Assembly: GCF_008329565.1 (NCBI RefSeq)
Contig: NZ_NPKT01000001.1
Location: 682,001 to 746,000, forward strand
DNA length: 64,000 bases
Direction of reading: 5' to 3'
From: Mycolicibacterium sp. P1-5
GTDB lineage: Bacteria; Actinomycetota; Actinomycetes; Mycobacteriales; Mycobacteriaceae
Both the position numbers and the translations under genes were made by a program. Shown piece after piece: positions 55,024-64,000 of the stretch (position 1 is its first letter; every line of letters starts with the position of its first letter). The notes beneath the pieces are model-generated. The model did not search any database, was not told the origin of the DNA, and saw nothing but the letters and a program-made list of their open reading frames with translations.

Positions 55024-57507
55024 TCAACTCGCTTCTTCTGCGGGCTTCGCCGGAGGCGGGGCCGGCAGCACCGCGTACAGGTCGTTCTCCAACTGCGTAC
55101 GGGCCTCGTCGACGGAATCCGACGCCGGAACCGAGATGCCGAATGCGTCGACGACCGACGATCCCAGCGTGGTGATCTTGGCCCACGCGATGTCCGCGCC
55201 GGTCCGTTCCAACACACCGGTGAGCACCGCGAGCAGCCCGGTGCGGTCGGCGGTGCGGATCTCGACGATCAGCTGCCCCTGCCCGCTGCCGTCGTGCCAC
55301 AGGATGCGCGGCGGGGCTGGCACCGCGTTGATCGGCACGGCCGGCTTGTGCTCCCCCACCCGTCCGGTGCCGTACTGCGCCGCCTCCTGGTCGCGCTTGT
55401 CCAACGCAGATATGACGTCCAACTCGTCACGCAGGGCGAGGATGAACTGCTGGCGCAGGAGCTCGGCGGCGGGTGGTGCACCGAAGTGCGGCGAGACCAC
55501 GAACGTGTTGATCGCCGTACCGCCCGCGCTGTTGACCGATGCCGAATGCACCCGCAGCGAGTTCAGCGCCAGCACTCCGGCCGCCTTGGACAACAAGCCG
55601 CGCCGATCCGGTGCGATCATCGCCACGTTGAAGGTGTGGAAACTCTCCCCCGGCGTCATCTCGACATGCACGCCACCATCGGCGGCGAGCAAAAGATGCT
55701 GCGGGTCAATCGGATCCGCCTGCGGTTGCGGTTCACCGGCCAGCATCAGCCGGCAGCGCCGGACCAGGTCGCCGATCAGCGAGGCCTTCCAGTCGCCCCA
55801 CACGCCCGGACCGGTGGCCAGCGAATCAGCCTCGGCCAGCGCAGCCAGCAGCTCGAGCAGCACCGGGTCGCCACCGAGCGCATCGATGACCCGGGAGATG
55901 GTCTTGGGATCCTGCAGATCCCGGCGGGTCGCGACGTCGGGCAGCAGCAGGTGGTACCGGACGATCGCCGAAAGGACGTCGATGTCCGAGGGCCACAGAC
56001 CCAGCCGGGTGCCGACCTGCACGGCGAGCTCGGCACCGATGACACTGTGGTCCCCGCCGCGGCCCTTTCCAATGTCGTGCAGCAGCGCACCCAACACCAG
56101 CAGGTCCGGGCGGGACACTCTGGTGGTGAATGTGCTTGCTCGCGAGACTGTCTCGACAAGGTGGCGGTCGACGGTCCAAATGTGGACGACATCGCGGGGC
56201 GGCAGGTCACGCACCGCTCCCCACTCCGGAAAGAGTCGTCCCCACAAACCGGTGCGGTCGAGTGCCTCGATGGTGGCCACCGTGGACGGCCCCGCGGCCA
56301 GCAACACCAACAGGTCCTTGAGCGCATCGCGCGGCCAGGGTGTGCGCAGTTCCGGCGCCGAGGCGGCCAGTCTGTTCAACGTCGACGCCGACATCGGCAT
56401 CCCGGTCGTCGCCGACGCCGCGGCGACCCGCAAGATCAGGCCGGGATCGCGCTCCGGGCGGGCATCGCGGGCCAGGATCACCTCGCCGGCGAACTCCACC
56501 ACCCCTTCGTCGAGTGGCCGCCGGGTCGGCCGGCGCAGCACCGAAAGTCCGCGCTTGGGAAGGGCATTGGACGCCGTACGCAGTCCGGCGTCGACGTAGT
56601 AGCTGATGGTACGCGCCGCGTCGGAGAGCACCCGGGCGAGATCGAATCGGTCACCGATGCGCAGGGCCGCACCGATCTCGTCGGCGAACTGGGCAAGCAG
56701 CTGGTCGCGGCCGCGCTTTGATGACCGGTGCAGTTCGGTGCGCACATTGAGCAGCGCCAGATGCGCGCCACCCAGCGAACCGGTCGGCGACACCAGGGAT
56801 TGGCTGGGGTACACATCGGCCAGCTGAGCGATCGCCAGAGCGTTGAGCAACTGCACGTCGCGCAGCCCGCCCCGGCCGCATTTGAGGTCCGGTTCGGCGC
56901 GGTGTGCGATTTGACCGCTGCGTTGCCAGCGCGCCTGGGTGTGCTCGACGAGTTCGTCGAAGCGGGAGGCGATTCCGGTGCGCCACTGCCGTCGCGCCCC
57001 GCCGATCAGCACCTGCGACAGTTCAGCGTCGCCGGCGATGTGTCGTGCCTCCAGCATCGCCAGACCGGCCGAGATGTCGTCATTGGCCACCGCCAGCGCC
57101 TCGGGCACCGTGCGGACACTGTGGTCGAGCCGAATATTGGCGTCCCACAATGGATACCACAGCAACTCGGCCACCTGGGTGACGATGTCAACGGGCATAT
57201 TGTCGTGCAACAGCATGAGGTCGAGGTCGGAGTACGGCACAAACTCCCGTCGTCCCAGGCCACCGGTCGCCACAATGGTGAACCCGCTGGTGGCCGTGAT
57301 CCCGATCTCGGTGGCCTTGGTGGTCAGCCAGAATTCGTGAAGATCCAGTAGTGCATCACGCAACGCGGCCGAATCAAGTTGGGGATGAACATCTTCCAGC
57401 AACTGCCGGTTGGCGGCAACCAGGTCTTTCGCGGGTTTGGATGAACCCGCCGCCGGTGCCTCCCAACGGGAAGCGCCGGCGGCGGAATCTCCTGATTGCT
57501 TTGTCAT
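55024..57507 (-). CDS. glnD: [Protein-PII] uridylyltransferase-like GlnD
   Basis: Modifies the PII protein GlnB in response to glutamine. The 827-residue protein has an N-terminal nucleotidyltransferase domain with [20 protein letters not shown] (metal-binding DxD), a PII-uridylyltransferase helical linker, an HD domain ([20 protein letters not shown]) and two C-terminal ACT domains ([20 protein letters not shown] and [20 protein letters not shown]). In actinobacteria GlnD adenylylates PII. It follows glnB by 74 bp in amt-glnB-glnD. Confidence 0.96.
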   Translation of the reverse strand: MTKQSGDSAAGASRWEAPAAGSSKPAKDLVAANRQLLEDVHPQLDSAALRDALLDLHEFWLTTKATEIGITATSGFTIVATGGLGRREFVPYSDLDLMLLHDNMPVDIVTQVAELLWYPLWDANIRLDHSVRTVPEALAVANDDISAGLAMLEARHIAGDAELSQVLIGGARRQWRTGIASRFDELVEHTQARWQRSGQIAHRAEPDLKCGRGGLRDVQLLNALAIAQLADVYPSQSLVSPTGSLGGAHLALLNVRTELHRSSKRGRDQLLAQFADEIGAALRIGDRFDLARVLSDAARTISYYVDAGLRTASNALPKRGLSVLRRPTRRPLDEGVVEFAGEVILARDARPERDPGLILRVAAASATTGMPMSASTLNRLAASAPELRTPWPRDALKDLLVLLAAGPSTVATIEALDRTGLWGRLFPEWGAVRDLPPRDVVHIWTVDRHLVETVSRASTFTTRVSRPDLLVLGALLHDIGKGRGGDHSVIGAELAVQVGTRLGLWPSDIDVLSAIVRYHLLLPDVATRRDLQDPKTISRVIDALGGDPVLLELLAALAEADSLATGPGVWGDWKASLIGDLVRRCRLMLAGEPQPQADPIDPQHLLLAADGGVHVEMTPGESFHTFNVAMIAPDRRGLLSKAAGVLALNSLRVHSASVNSAGGTAINTFVVSPHFGAPPAAELLRQQFILALRDELDVISALDKRDQEAAQYGTGRVGEHKPAVPINAVPAPPRILWHDGSGQGQLIVEIRTADRTGLLAVLTGVLERTGADIAWAKITTLGSSVVDAFGISVPASDSVDEARTQLENDLYAVLPAPPPAKPAEEAS

Positions 57508-57581
57508 CTCAGTCCTCCAACGGCCGCCGCTCGACTGACGCTTATTCGGTGTGGCCGCGAAAGAACCTCACAACGCGTACG

Positions 57582-59281
<1,700 letters not shown>

Positions 59282-59351
59282 TCGCAGTTTCTCCTTCACC
59301 CATGCCACGGTTAGACACCGTTGACCTAGGCCAAGACAATGCGCAGTGGTT

Positions 59352-59367
59352 GTTTCAGCTGAGACGC
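59352..59367 (-). promoter_or_regulatory. Degenerate second GlnR-like half-site
   Basis: On the minus strand GCGTC-N6-GAAAC: the right half fits the GlnR pattern and the left differs at one key base. It is 54 bp closer to amt than the better box and may be a weak second site. Confidence 0.3.
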
Positions 59368-59405
59368 CTAGGTGTTTCGCGCGTGTGAACGGATCGACAG
59401 TCTTC

Positions 59406-59421
59406 GTTTCAGCGGTGTTAC
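59406..59421 (-). promoter_or_regulatory. GlnR-type binding box upstream of amt
   Basis: On the minus strand GTAAC-ACCGCT-GAAAC, which fits the actinobacterial GlnR pattern GnnAC-N6-GnAAC exactly. It lies 125 bp upstream of amt, in the 176-bp gap to ftsY. Induction of amt-glnB-glnD by GlnR under nitrogen limitation is well known in mycobacteria. Confidence 0.65.
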
Positions 59422-59457
59422 ATCCCGCAATTTGTCCCGCTCGGAACGGTTTCCGGG

Positions 59458-60825
59458 CTATCCGAGCAGTGCGTCGACGAACGCGGCAGGCTCGAACGGC
59501 GCGAGATCGTCGGGACCCTCGCCCAATCCGACCAGCTTCACCGGCACGCCGAGTTCCTGCTGAACGCGGAAGACGATGCCGCCCTTGGCGGTGCCGTCGA
59601 GTTTCGTGAGCACCACCCCGGTGATGTCGACGACGTCGGCGAAAACCCGCGCCTGCGCCAGGCCGTTCTGGCCGATCGTAGCGTCGAGCACCAGCAACAC
59701 CTCATCGACGGCCGCGCGTTTGCTCACCACTCGCTTGACCTTGCCGAGCTCGTCCATCAGACCGGTTTTGGTGTGCAGTCGCCCGGCGGTGTCGATGACG
59801 ACGACGTCGGCGCCGGCTTCGATGCCCTTGTCCACCGAATCGAAGGCCACCGAAGCCGGATCGGCACCCTCCGGACCGCGGATGACCTCAGCTCCGACCC
59901 GCGACCCCCAGCTCTGAAGTTGGTCGGCGGCGGCCGCGCGGAAGGTGTCGGCCGCGCCCAGGACGACGCGGCGCCCGTCGGCGACCAGGACACGGGCCAG
60001 CTTGCCCACCGTGGTCGTCTTACCGGTTCCGTTCACGCCGACGACCAGCAGCACCGACGGCTTGTCCTCGTGCGGCAGCGCTTTGATCGAGCGGTCCAGG
60101 CCGGGGTTGAGCTCGGTGATCAGCACGTCGCGCAGAATGGCGCGGGCATCGGCCTCGGTGCGGACGGTGGCGCCGGCCAGCCGGCTGCGCAGCTGCTCGA
60201 TCACCGAGTTGGTGACCACCGGGCCGAGGTCGGCGATCAGCAGGGTGTCTTCGACCTCTTCCCACGAGTCTTCGTCCAGGTCACCGCCACCGAGCAGACC
60301 GAGCATGCTGCGGCCCAGCGCGTTCTGCGACTTGGCGAGCCGCCCGCGCAGCCGCTCGAGGCGGCCTTCAGCCGGCGCAATGACATCGATAGCGGGCGCG
60401 GCCGGCGCCTCCGGGGCTTCCGGCGCCTCCGGGGCTTCCGGCTCGACCGGCGGAGCGGGCGGTGCTACTCCGGTGTCGCGAGCCGGCTCCTCGGCGACCG
60501 GCGGCTCCGGCAGCCGGATGTCCTCGATCGGACGCTTGATCGAATCCCGCGGCAGGGCGGCGTCGTCGCCGACCCCGGGCAACCCCGCGGTGTCGATCGT
60601 CGCTGGCGGCACCGGCGCTTTGGGAGGCGCGGTCGTTGCTGACGATTGTGTGAACGAAATGCCGGTCGAGGCGCTGTATCCGCCGGATCGGTCAATCGGT
60701 GTGGGACTGTCTGAGCTGCGGCGCAGACTGATCTGGCGTCGCCGATAGCGAACCAGACCGACGACGAGTGCAGCGACGACCAGGACGGCGATGACCGCGA
60801 TAGCGATCCAGAGACCCTCTGACAC
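59458..60825 (-). CDS. ftsY: Signal recognition particle receptor FtsY
   Basis: SRP receptor GTPase of 455 residues. Like other actinobacterial FtsY it starts with a membrane helix ([20 protein letters not shown]) and a disordered acidic/Pro-rich linker (about 40-155) with [16 protein letters not shown] repeats. The NG domain follows: [48 protein letters not shown]. It ends at 59458, beyond the amt promoter region, and reads away from the tandem repeat at 60905. Confidence 0.96.
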   Translation of the reverse strand: MSEGLWIAIAVIAVLVVAALVVGLVRYRRRQISLRRSSDSPTPIDRSGGYSASTGISFTQSSATTAPPKAPVPPATIDTAGLPGVGDDAALPRDSIKRPIEDIRLPEPPVAEEPARDTGVAPPAPPVEPEAPEAPEAPEAPAAPAIDVIAPAEGRLERLRGRLAKSQNALGRSMLGLLGGGDLDEDSWEEVEDTLLIADLGPVVTNSVIEQLRSRLAGATVRTEADARAILRDVLITELNPGLDRSIKALPHEDKPSVLLVVGVNGTGKTTTVGKLARVLVADGRRVVLGAADTFRAAAADQLQSWGSRVGAEVIRGPEGADPASVAFDSVDKGIEAGADVVVIDTAGRLHTKTGLMDELGKVKRVVSKRAAVDEVLLVLDATIGQNGLAQARVFADVVDITGVVLTKLDGTAKGGIVFRVQQELGVPVKLVGLGEGPDDLAPFEPAAFVDALLG

Positions 60826-60904
60826 CGTGCCATTGTTTCAGGGTGCGCAGTGGGCCTGCGTCACGGCTGGGCAACGGGGTATGTAGTGACCATGGACCGG
60901 AGGG

Positions 60905-61012
60905 GGTACGGCGGGCAGGAGCGGAGCGACCCGGGAATTGGGTACGGCGGGCAGGAGCGGAGCGACCCGGGAATTGGGATCGGCGGGCAGGAGCGGAGCG
61001 ACCCGGGAATTG
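60905..61012 (+). repeat. 36-bp tandem repeat, three copies (VNTR)
   Basis: Three direct copies of a 36-bp unit at 60905-60940, 60941-60976 and 60977-61012; units 1 and 2 are identical and unit 3 differs in the first bases (GGATC for GGTAC). The unit contains GGCAGGAGCGGAGCGACCCG. It ends 2 bp before the type II IPP isomerase start and fills most of the 189-bp gap after ftsY. 36 is a multiple of 3, so it is open in frame as [12 protein letters not shown] repeated, but that is not the family N terminus. Confidence 0.9.
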
Positions 61013-61014
61013 TC

Positions 61015-62019
61015 ATGGCCAGCCGCAAGCTGCGCCACATCAACGCCTGCCTGCACGGACCAGTCCAGTACGAGACGGTGACCACCGGCTTCGAGCGTTA
61101 TCGTCTGCCCTACAACGCCCTCACCCAGACCAATCTGGGCACCATCGACGTCAGCGCTGACTTCCTCGGCGCCCGGCTGCGCGCGCCGGTTCTGGTCGGG
61201 GCGATGACCGGTGGGGCCCAGTTGTCCCGCACGATCAACCGCAATCTCGCCGAAGCCGCCCAGAAGCTCGGGATCGGCCTGATGCTCGGTTCACAGCGGA
61301 TCATGCTCGACGACGATGTGGCCGCCACCAGCTTCGAAGTTCGCGATCTCGCCCCTGACGTCCTGTTGATCGGCAACATCGGGCTGGCTCAACTCTCAGA
61401 CGCCGTAATCCCGAAGATCACCGCGGCACTGGACCGGATCGGTGCGAATGCACTCGCGGTGCATACCAACCCGCTGCAGGAGGCCATGCAGGACAACGGC
61501 GACACCGACTTCAGCGGCTCGTTGGAGCGGTTGCGGCGGCTGGCCGACGAGCTGCCCTACCCCATCCTGCTCAAAGAGGTCGGCCACGGCATCGGAGCAG
61601 CGGCCGCCCAGCGGTTGCAGAACCTGCCGATCGCCGCGGTCGACGTCGCCGGGGCCGGCGGGACATCGTGGGCGCGGGTCGAGCAACTGGTGCGCTACGG
61701 CGAGGTGCGGCACCCGGCGATCGCTGAATGGGGTGTGCCGACCGCACAGGCGCTCACCGAGGTCCGCGCCACATTGCCGGACATGCCGCTGGTGGCCTCC
61801 GGCGGCATCCGCACCGGAGTCGATGCCGCCAAAGCCCTGATGATGGGTGCCGACGTGGTGGCCATGGCCCGCCCGCTGCTGGCGCACGCGATCGAGTCCC
61901 CCACCGCGGCGCTGGATGCGCTACACGGTTTCGTCGAAGAACTGCGGGTCTGCCTGCACGGCTGCGGGGCGGCTGACCTGACCGAGCTGCGACAACTGAC
62001 CCTCATCCCGCTCGGCTGA
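61015..62019 (+). CDS. fni: Type 2 isopentenyl-diphosphate delta-isomerase
   Basis: FMN- and NADPH-dependent enzyme that interconverts IPP and DMAPP. The ATG at 61015 ([16 protein letters not shown]) gives 334 residues and places the substrate-binding RKxxH at the N terminus as in the family. Other motifs: [20 protein letters not shown], the [19 protein letters not shown] substrate loop, [14 protein letters not shown] and [20 protein letters not shown]. The usual mycobacterial isomerase is type 1 Idi, encoded elsewhere; this FMN enzyme is an extra or replacement. Ribosome-binding site is weak. It lies downstream of the 36-bp repeat. Confidence 0.92.
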   Translation: MASRKLRHINACLHGPVQYETVTTGFERYRLPYNALTQTNLGTIDVSADFLGARLRAPVLVGAMTGGAQLSRTINRNLAEAAQKLGIGLMLGSQRIMLDDDVAATSFEVRDLAPDVLLIGNIGLAQLSDAVIPKITAALDRIGANALAVHTNPLQEAMQDNGDTDFSGSLERLRRLADELPYPILLKEVGHGIGAAAAQRLQNLPIAAVDVAGAGGTSWARVEQLVRYGEVRHPAIAEWGVPTAQALTEVRATLPDMPLVASGGIRTGVDAAKALMMGADVVAMARPLLAHAIESPTAALDALHGFVEELRVCLHGCGAADLTELRQLTLIPLG

Positions 62020-62056
62020 GCTTCGTTCAAACAGACTCGGCGACAACGAGTTCGAA

Positions 62057-64000
62057 TCAGGTCGCGCTGGCAACCAATTCCTCGCCACGCATCCGCTGCG
62101 AGATCACCGTCGTGATGCCGTCGCCCTGCATCGTGACGCCGTAGAGCGCGTCGGCGATCTCCATGGTCGGCTTCTGGTGGGTGATCACGATCAGCTGTGA
62201 CTGCGCCCGCAGCTGCTCGAACAACCCGATCAACCGGCGCAGGTTCACGTCGTCGAGGGCGGCCTCCACCTCGTCCATCACGTAGAACGGTGAGGGGCGG
62301 GCCCGGAAGATCGCCACCAGCATGGCCACCGCGGTCAGCGACTTCTCGCCACCGGAGAGCAGCGAGAGCCGCTTGACCTTCTTGCCCGGCGGTCGGGCCT
62401 CGACCTCGACGCCCGTGCTCAGCAGATCGTTGGGGTCGGTCAGCAACAGCCGGCCTTCGCCGCCGGGGAACAGCGTCGCGAAGACCTGCTCGAACTCGCG
62501 CTCGACGTCGGCGTAGGCCTCGGCGAACACCTGCAGGATGCGCGCGTCGACGTCGGCGATCACGTCCAGCAGGTCCTTACGGGCGGCCTTGACGTCCTCA
62601 AGCTGCGTCGCCAGGAAGTTGTAACGCTCCTCCAGCGCCGCAAACTCTTCCAGCGCAAGGGGATTCACCCGACCCAGCTCGGCCAGCTCGCGTTCGGCGC
62701 GCTTGGCTCGACGCTCCTGGGTAGGCCGGTCGAACCGCATCGGCGCCGGCGCGGTGACCTGTTCACCGCGCTCCTTGGCTTGTTCGTATTCGGCCATCTC
62801 CAATTCCGACGGCGGCAGCGCAGCGTCGGGGCCGTACTCGGCGATCAGGTCGTCGGCGGCCATGCCAAACTGCTCGAGCACCATCTGCTCGAGCTGCTCG
62901 ATTCGCAGTGACGCTTGCGCTTTGGCGACCTCGTCGCGGTGCAGTGAGTCGGTCAGCGCGGTGATTCGGGCGTTCAACGCGGTGACCTCTGCCCGCGCGG
63001 CAGTCATCGCGGTGGCCCGCTCCTGGCGTTCGGCCGCCAGGGCGTCGCGGCGTCGGGACGCGGCCGCGACGACACCGCTGAGGTGCTCGGCGACGCGGCG
63101 GCCGGATTCGGCGACCGCGGCCGCGACGGCGGCGGCGTGCTCGCGGGCCGCGCGGGCGCGCTGGGCGCGGATTCGCGCCTCCCGCTCGGCTGCCGCGGCG
63201 CGGCGCAACGAATCCGCCCGCCCGCGAACGGCATTGGCGCGTTCCTCGGCGGTACGCACCGCCAACCGCACCTCCACCTCGACGGCACGGGCTTCCTCGG
63301 CGGCGGCCTGTATGTACTGGCGGTCCTCGGGCGCGTCCGCTACTTCCGTCGCCCCATCCTGGGCGGCAGCCAGCCGGTTCTCGAGCTCGGTGAGCTCTTC
63401 GACCGTCTGCAGCCGCCCGGCTTCGAGCTCGTCGCGCTGGGCCTGCTGGCGGCGCCACTCCCCTTCGGCAGCACGGGCTTCGTGCCCGAGCCGGCCAAGC
63501 TGTTCGTAGATCGCCGCGATCTCGGCATCGGATTCGTTGAGCGCGGCCAACGCCTGCTCGGCGGCGTCCTGTCGCTCACCCTGCTCGACGAGCGCACCCG
63601 CCAGCGCAGCAGACAGCTCCTCGACCTGAGTCTCCGCTGCGGCCAGTTCTCTTGTAGCTTTGTCGATTTCGCCGGTGATCTCCAGCGTGCTCGGCTTGCG
63701 GTCGGAACCGCCGGTGACCCAGCCGGCGCCGACCAAGTCGCCATCGGGGGTGACCGCGCGCAGCGTGGGCCGCGCCGCAACCAGGTCCAGGGCAGCGCCC
63801 AGATCCTCGACAACGGCGACATCGGCCAGCATCGCCGTCATCGCGCCCTGCAGTCGTCCCGGTGCCTCGATCAGATCCAGGGCCCACAACGCACCGTCGG
63901 GCAGCGAACCGAACTCACGCGGCGCAACCGGCCAGTCCCCCAATACGATCGCGGCCCGGCCGCCGTCGGCATCCTTGAGCGCTCGCACGGCCGAGCGGGC
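62057..64000 (-). CDS. smc: Chromosome segregation SMC protein (5' part beyond window)
   Basis: About 647 C-terminal residues of the condensin ATPase. From the window edge: part of the hinge ([20 protein letters not shown]), the C-terminal coiled coil with many Ala/Arg/Glu heptads, then the head domain with signature [20 protein letters not shown], Walker [16 protein letters not shown] and the D-loop/H-loop [20 protein letters not shown]. The stop is at 62057. The coding frame is open to base 64000, so the N-terminal ATP-binding half lies to the right. SMC is next to ftsY/fni as in the Rv2922c-Rv2921c neighbourhood. Confidence 0.96.
   Translation of the reverse strand, partial: ARSAVRALKDADGGRAAIVLGDWPVAPREFGSLPDGALWALDLIEAPGRLQGAMTAMLADVAVVEDLGAALDLVAARPTLRAVTPDGDLVGAGWVTGGSDRKPSTLEITGEIDKATRELAAAETQVEELSAALAGALVEQGERQDAAEQALAALNESDAEIAAIYEQLGRLGHEARAAEGEWRRQQAQRDELEAGRLQTVEELTELENRLAAAQDGATEVADAPEDRQYIQAAAEEARAVEVEVRLAVRTAEERANAVRGRADSLRRAAAAEREARIRAQRARAAREHAAAVAAAVAESGRRVAEHLSGVVAAASRRRDALAAERQERATAMTAARAEVTALNARITALTDSLHRDEVAKAQASLRIEQLEQMVLEQFGMAADDLIAEYGPDAALPPSELEMAEYEQAKERGEQVTAPAPMRFDRPTQERRAKRAERELAELGRVNPLALEEFAALEERYNFLATQLEDVKAARKDLLDVIADVDARILQVFAEAYADVEREFEQVFATLFPGGEGRLLLTDPNDLLSTGVEVEARPPGKKVKRLSLLSGGEKSLTAVAMLVAIFRARPSPFYVMDEVEAALDDVNLRRLIGLFEQLRAQSQLIVITHQKPTMEIADALYGVTMQGDGITTVISQRMRGEELVASAT

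Noticed and set aside
54011..56599. 862-codon plus-strand open frame antisense to ffh and glnD
   Set aside because: Low-complexity Arg/Gly/Asp product with no domain, opposite two strongly conserved genes; a by-product of GC-rich codon bias.
60905..61012. CRISPR array
   Set aside because: Copies are directly joined with no spacers, and no cas genes are near.
60850..61014. In-frame N-terminal extension of the IPP isomerase through the 36-bp repeat
   Set aside because: The family N terminus (RKxxH) starts at 61015 and the extension is only [12 protein letters not shown] repeats.

Overview
The window is high-GC actinobacterial DNA. Its gene order matches the chromosomal block that in Mycobacterium tuberculosis runs from mapB (Rv2861c) to smc (Rv2922c), in the same orientation, so it is core chromosome of a non-tuberculous Mycobacterium/Mycolicibacterium-type organism. 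Support includes an MPT70-like fasciclin antigen, an MPT63-like antigen, an MmpS/MmpL pair, DesA-type acyl-ACP desaturase, DUF1707, DUF2469, PBP-lipo and an Rv2887-like MarR regulator. I see no insertion sequence, prophage, CRISPR array or RNA gene. Both ends cut a gene: mapB lacks its last residues on the left, and smc lacks its N-terminal part on the right.

Layout. 1-8560: mapB, a DUF1707 protein, then mostly accessory genes (secreted repeat protein, nitronate-monooxygenase-like flavoprotein, small DUF3892-like protein, acyl-ACP desaturase), PBP-lipo and a secreted GH16 glucanase. 8560-13100: GNAT, ispG, rip1 and dxr, the isoprenoid/intramembrane-protease operon. 13140-16860: mpt70-like gene with a possible SigK promoter, an APC permease, a CPD photolyase and a small membrane protein. 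16930-20800: rlmN, cdsA, frr, pyrH and a small membrane protein. 20830-25620: a methyltransferase/MarR divergent pair with two perfect palindromic operators, then amiC, tsf and rpsB. 25620-33500: M23 peptidase, SelO, XerC, a 55-residue Cys-rich protein, a CsoR/CstR-type sensor divergent from mmpS-mmpL, and a siderophore-interacting protein. 33570-40100: dprA, comM, yraN, a lipoprotein metalloprotease, DUF2469, rnhB, lepB, rplS. 40400-51410: LppW-like protein, two DHA2 efflux pumps (one with a winged-helix-like tail, one with an apparent frameshift), trmD-rimM-khpA-rpsP, a SnoaL-like protein, two DacB-type carboxypeptidases and a secreted C39-like protease. 51450-64000: MPT63-like protein, amidohydrolase, ffh, glnD-glnB-amt with a GlnR-type box, ftsY, a 3 x 36 bp tandem repeat, type II IPP isomerase and smc.

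Functionally the block combines translation and export (rpsB, tsf, frr, rplS, rpsP, trmD, rimM, ffh, ftsY, lepB), cell-wall and envelope biogenesis (PBP-lipo, DacB paralogues, M23 peptidase, cdsA, Rip1), isoprenoid precursors (dxr, ispG, type II IDI), nitrogen control (glnD, glnB, amt) and DNA processing (smc, xerC, dprA, comM, rnhB, photolyase). The points most worth a second look are the MarR/methyltransferase operator pair, the CstR-like sensor controlling an MmpS/MmpL pair, and two secreted enzymes that share one N-terminal module. A family of intergenic inverted repeats, the 36-bp tandem repeat before the IPP isomerase and the frameshift in one efflux pump also deserve attention.
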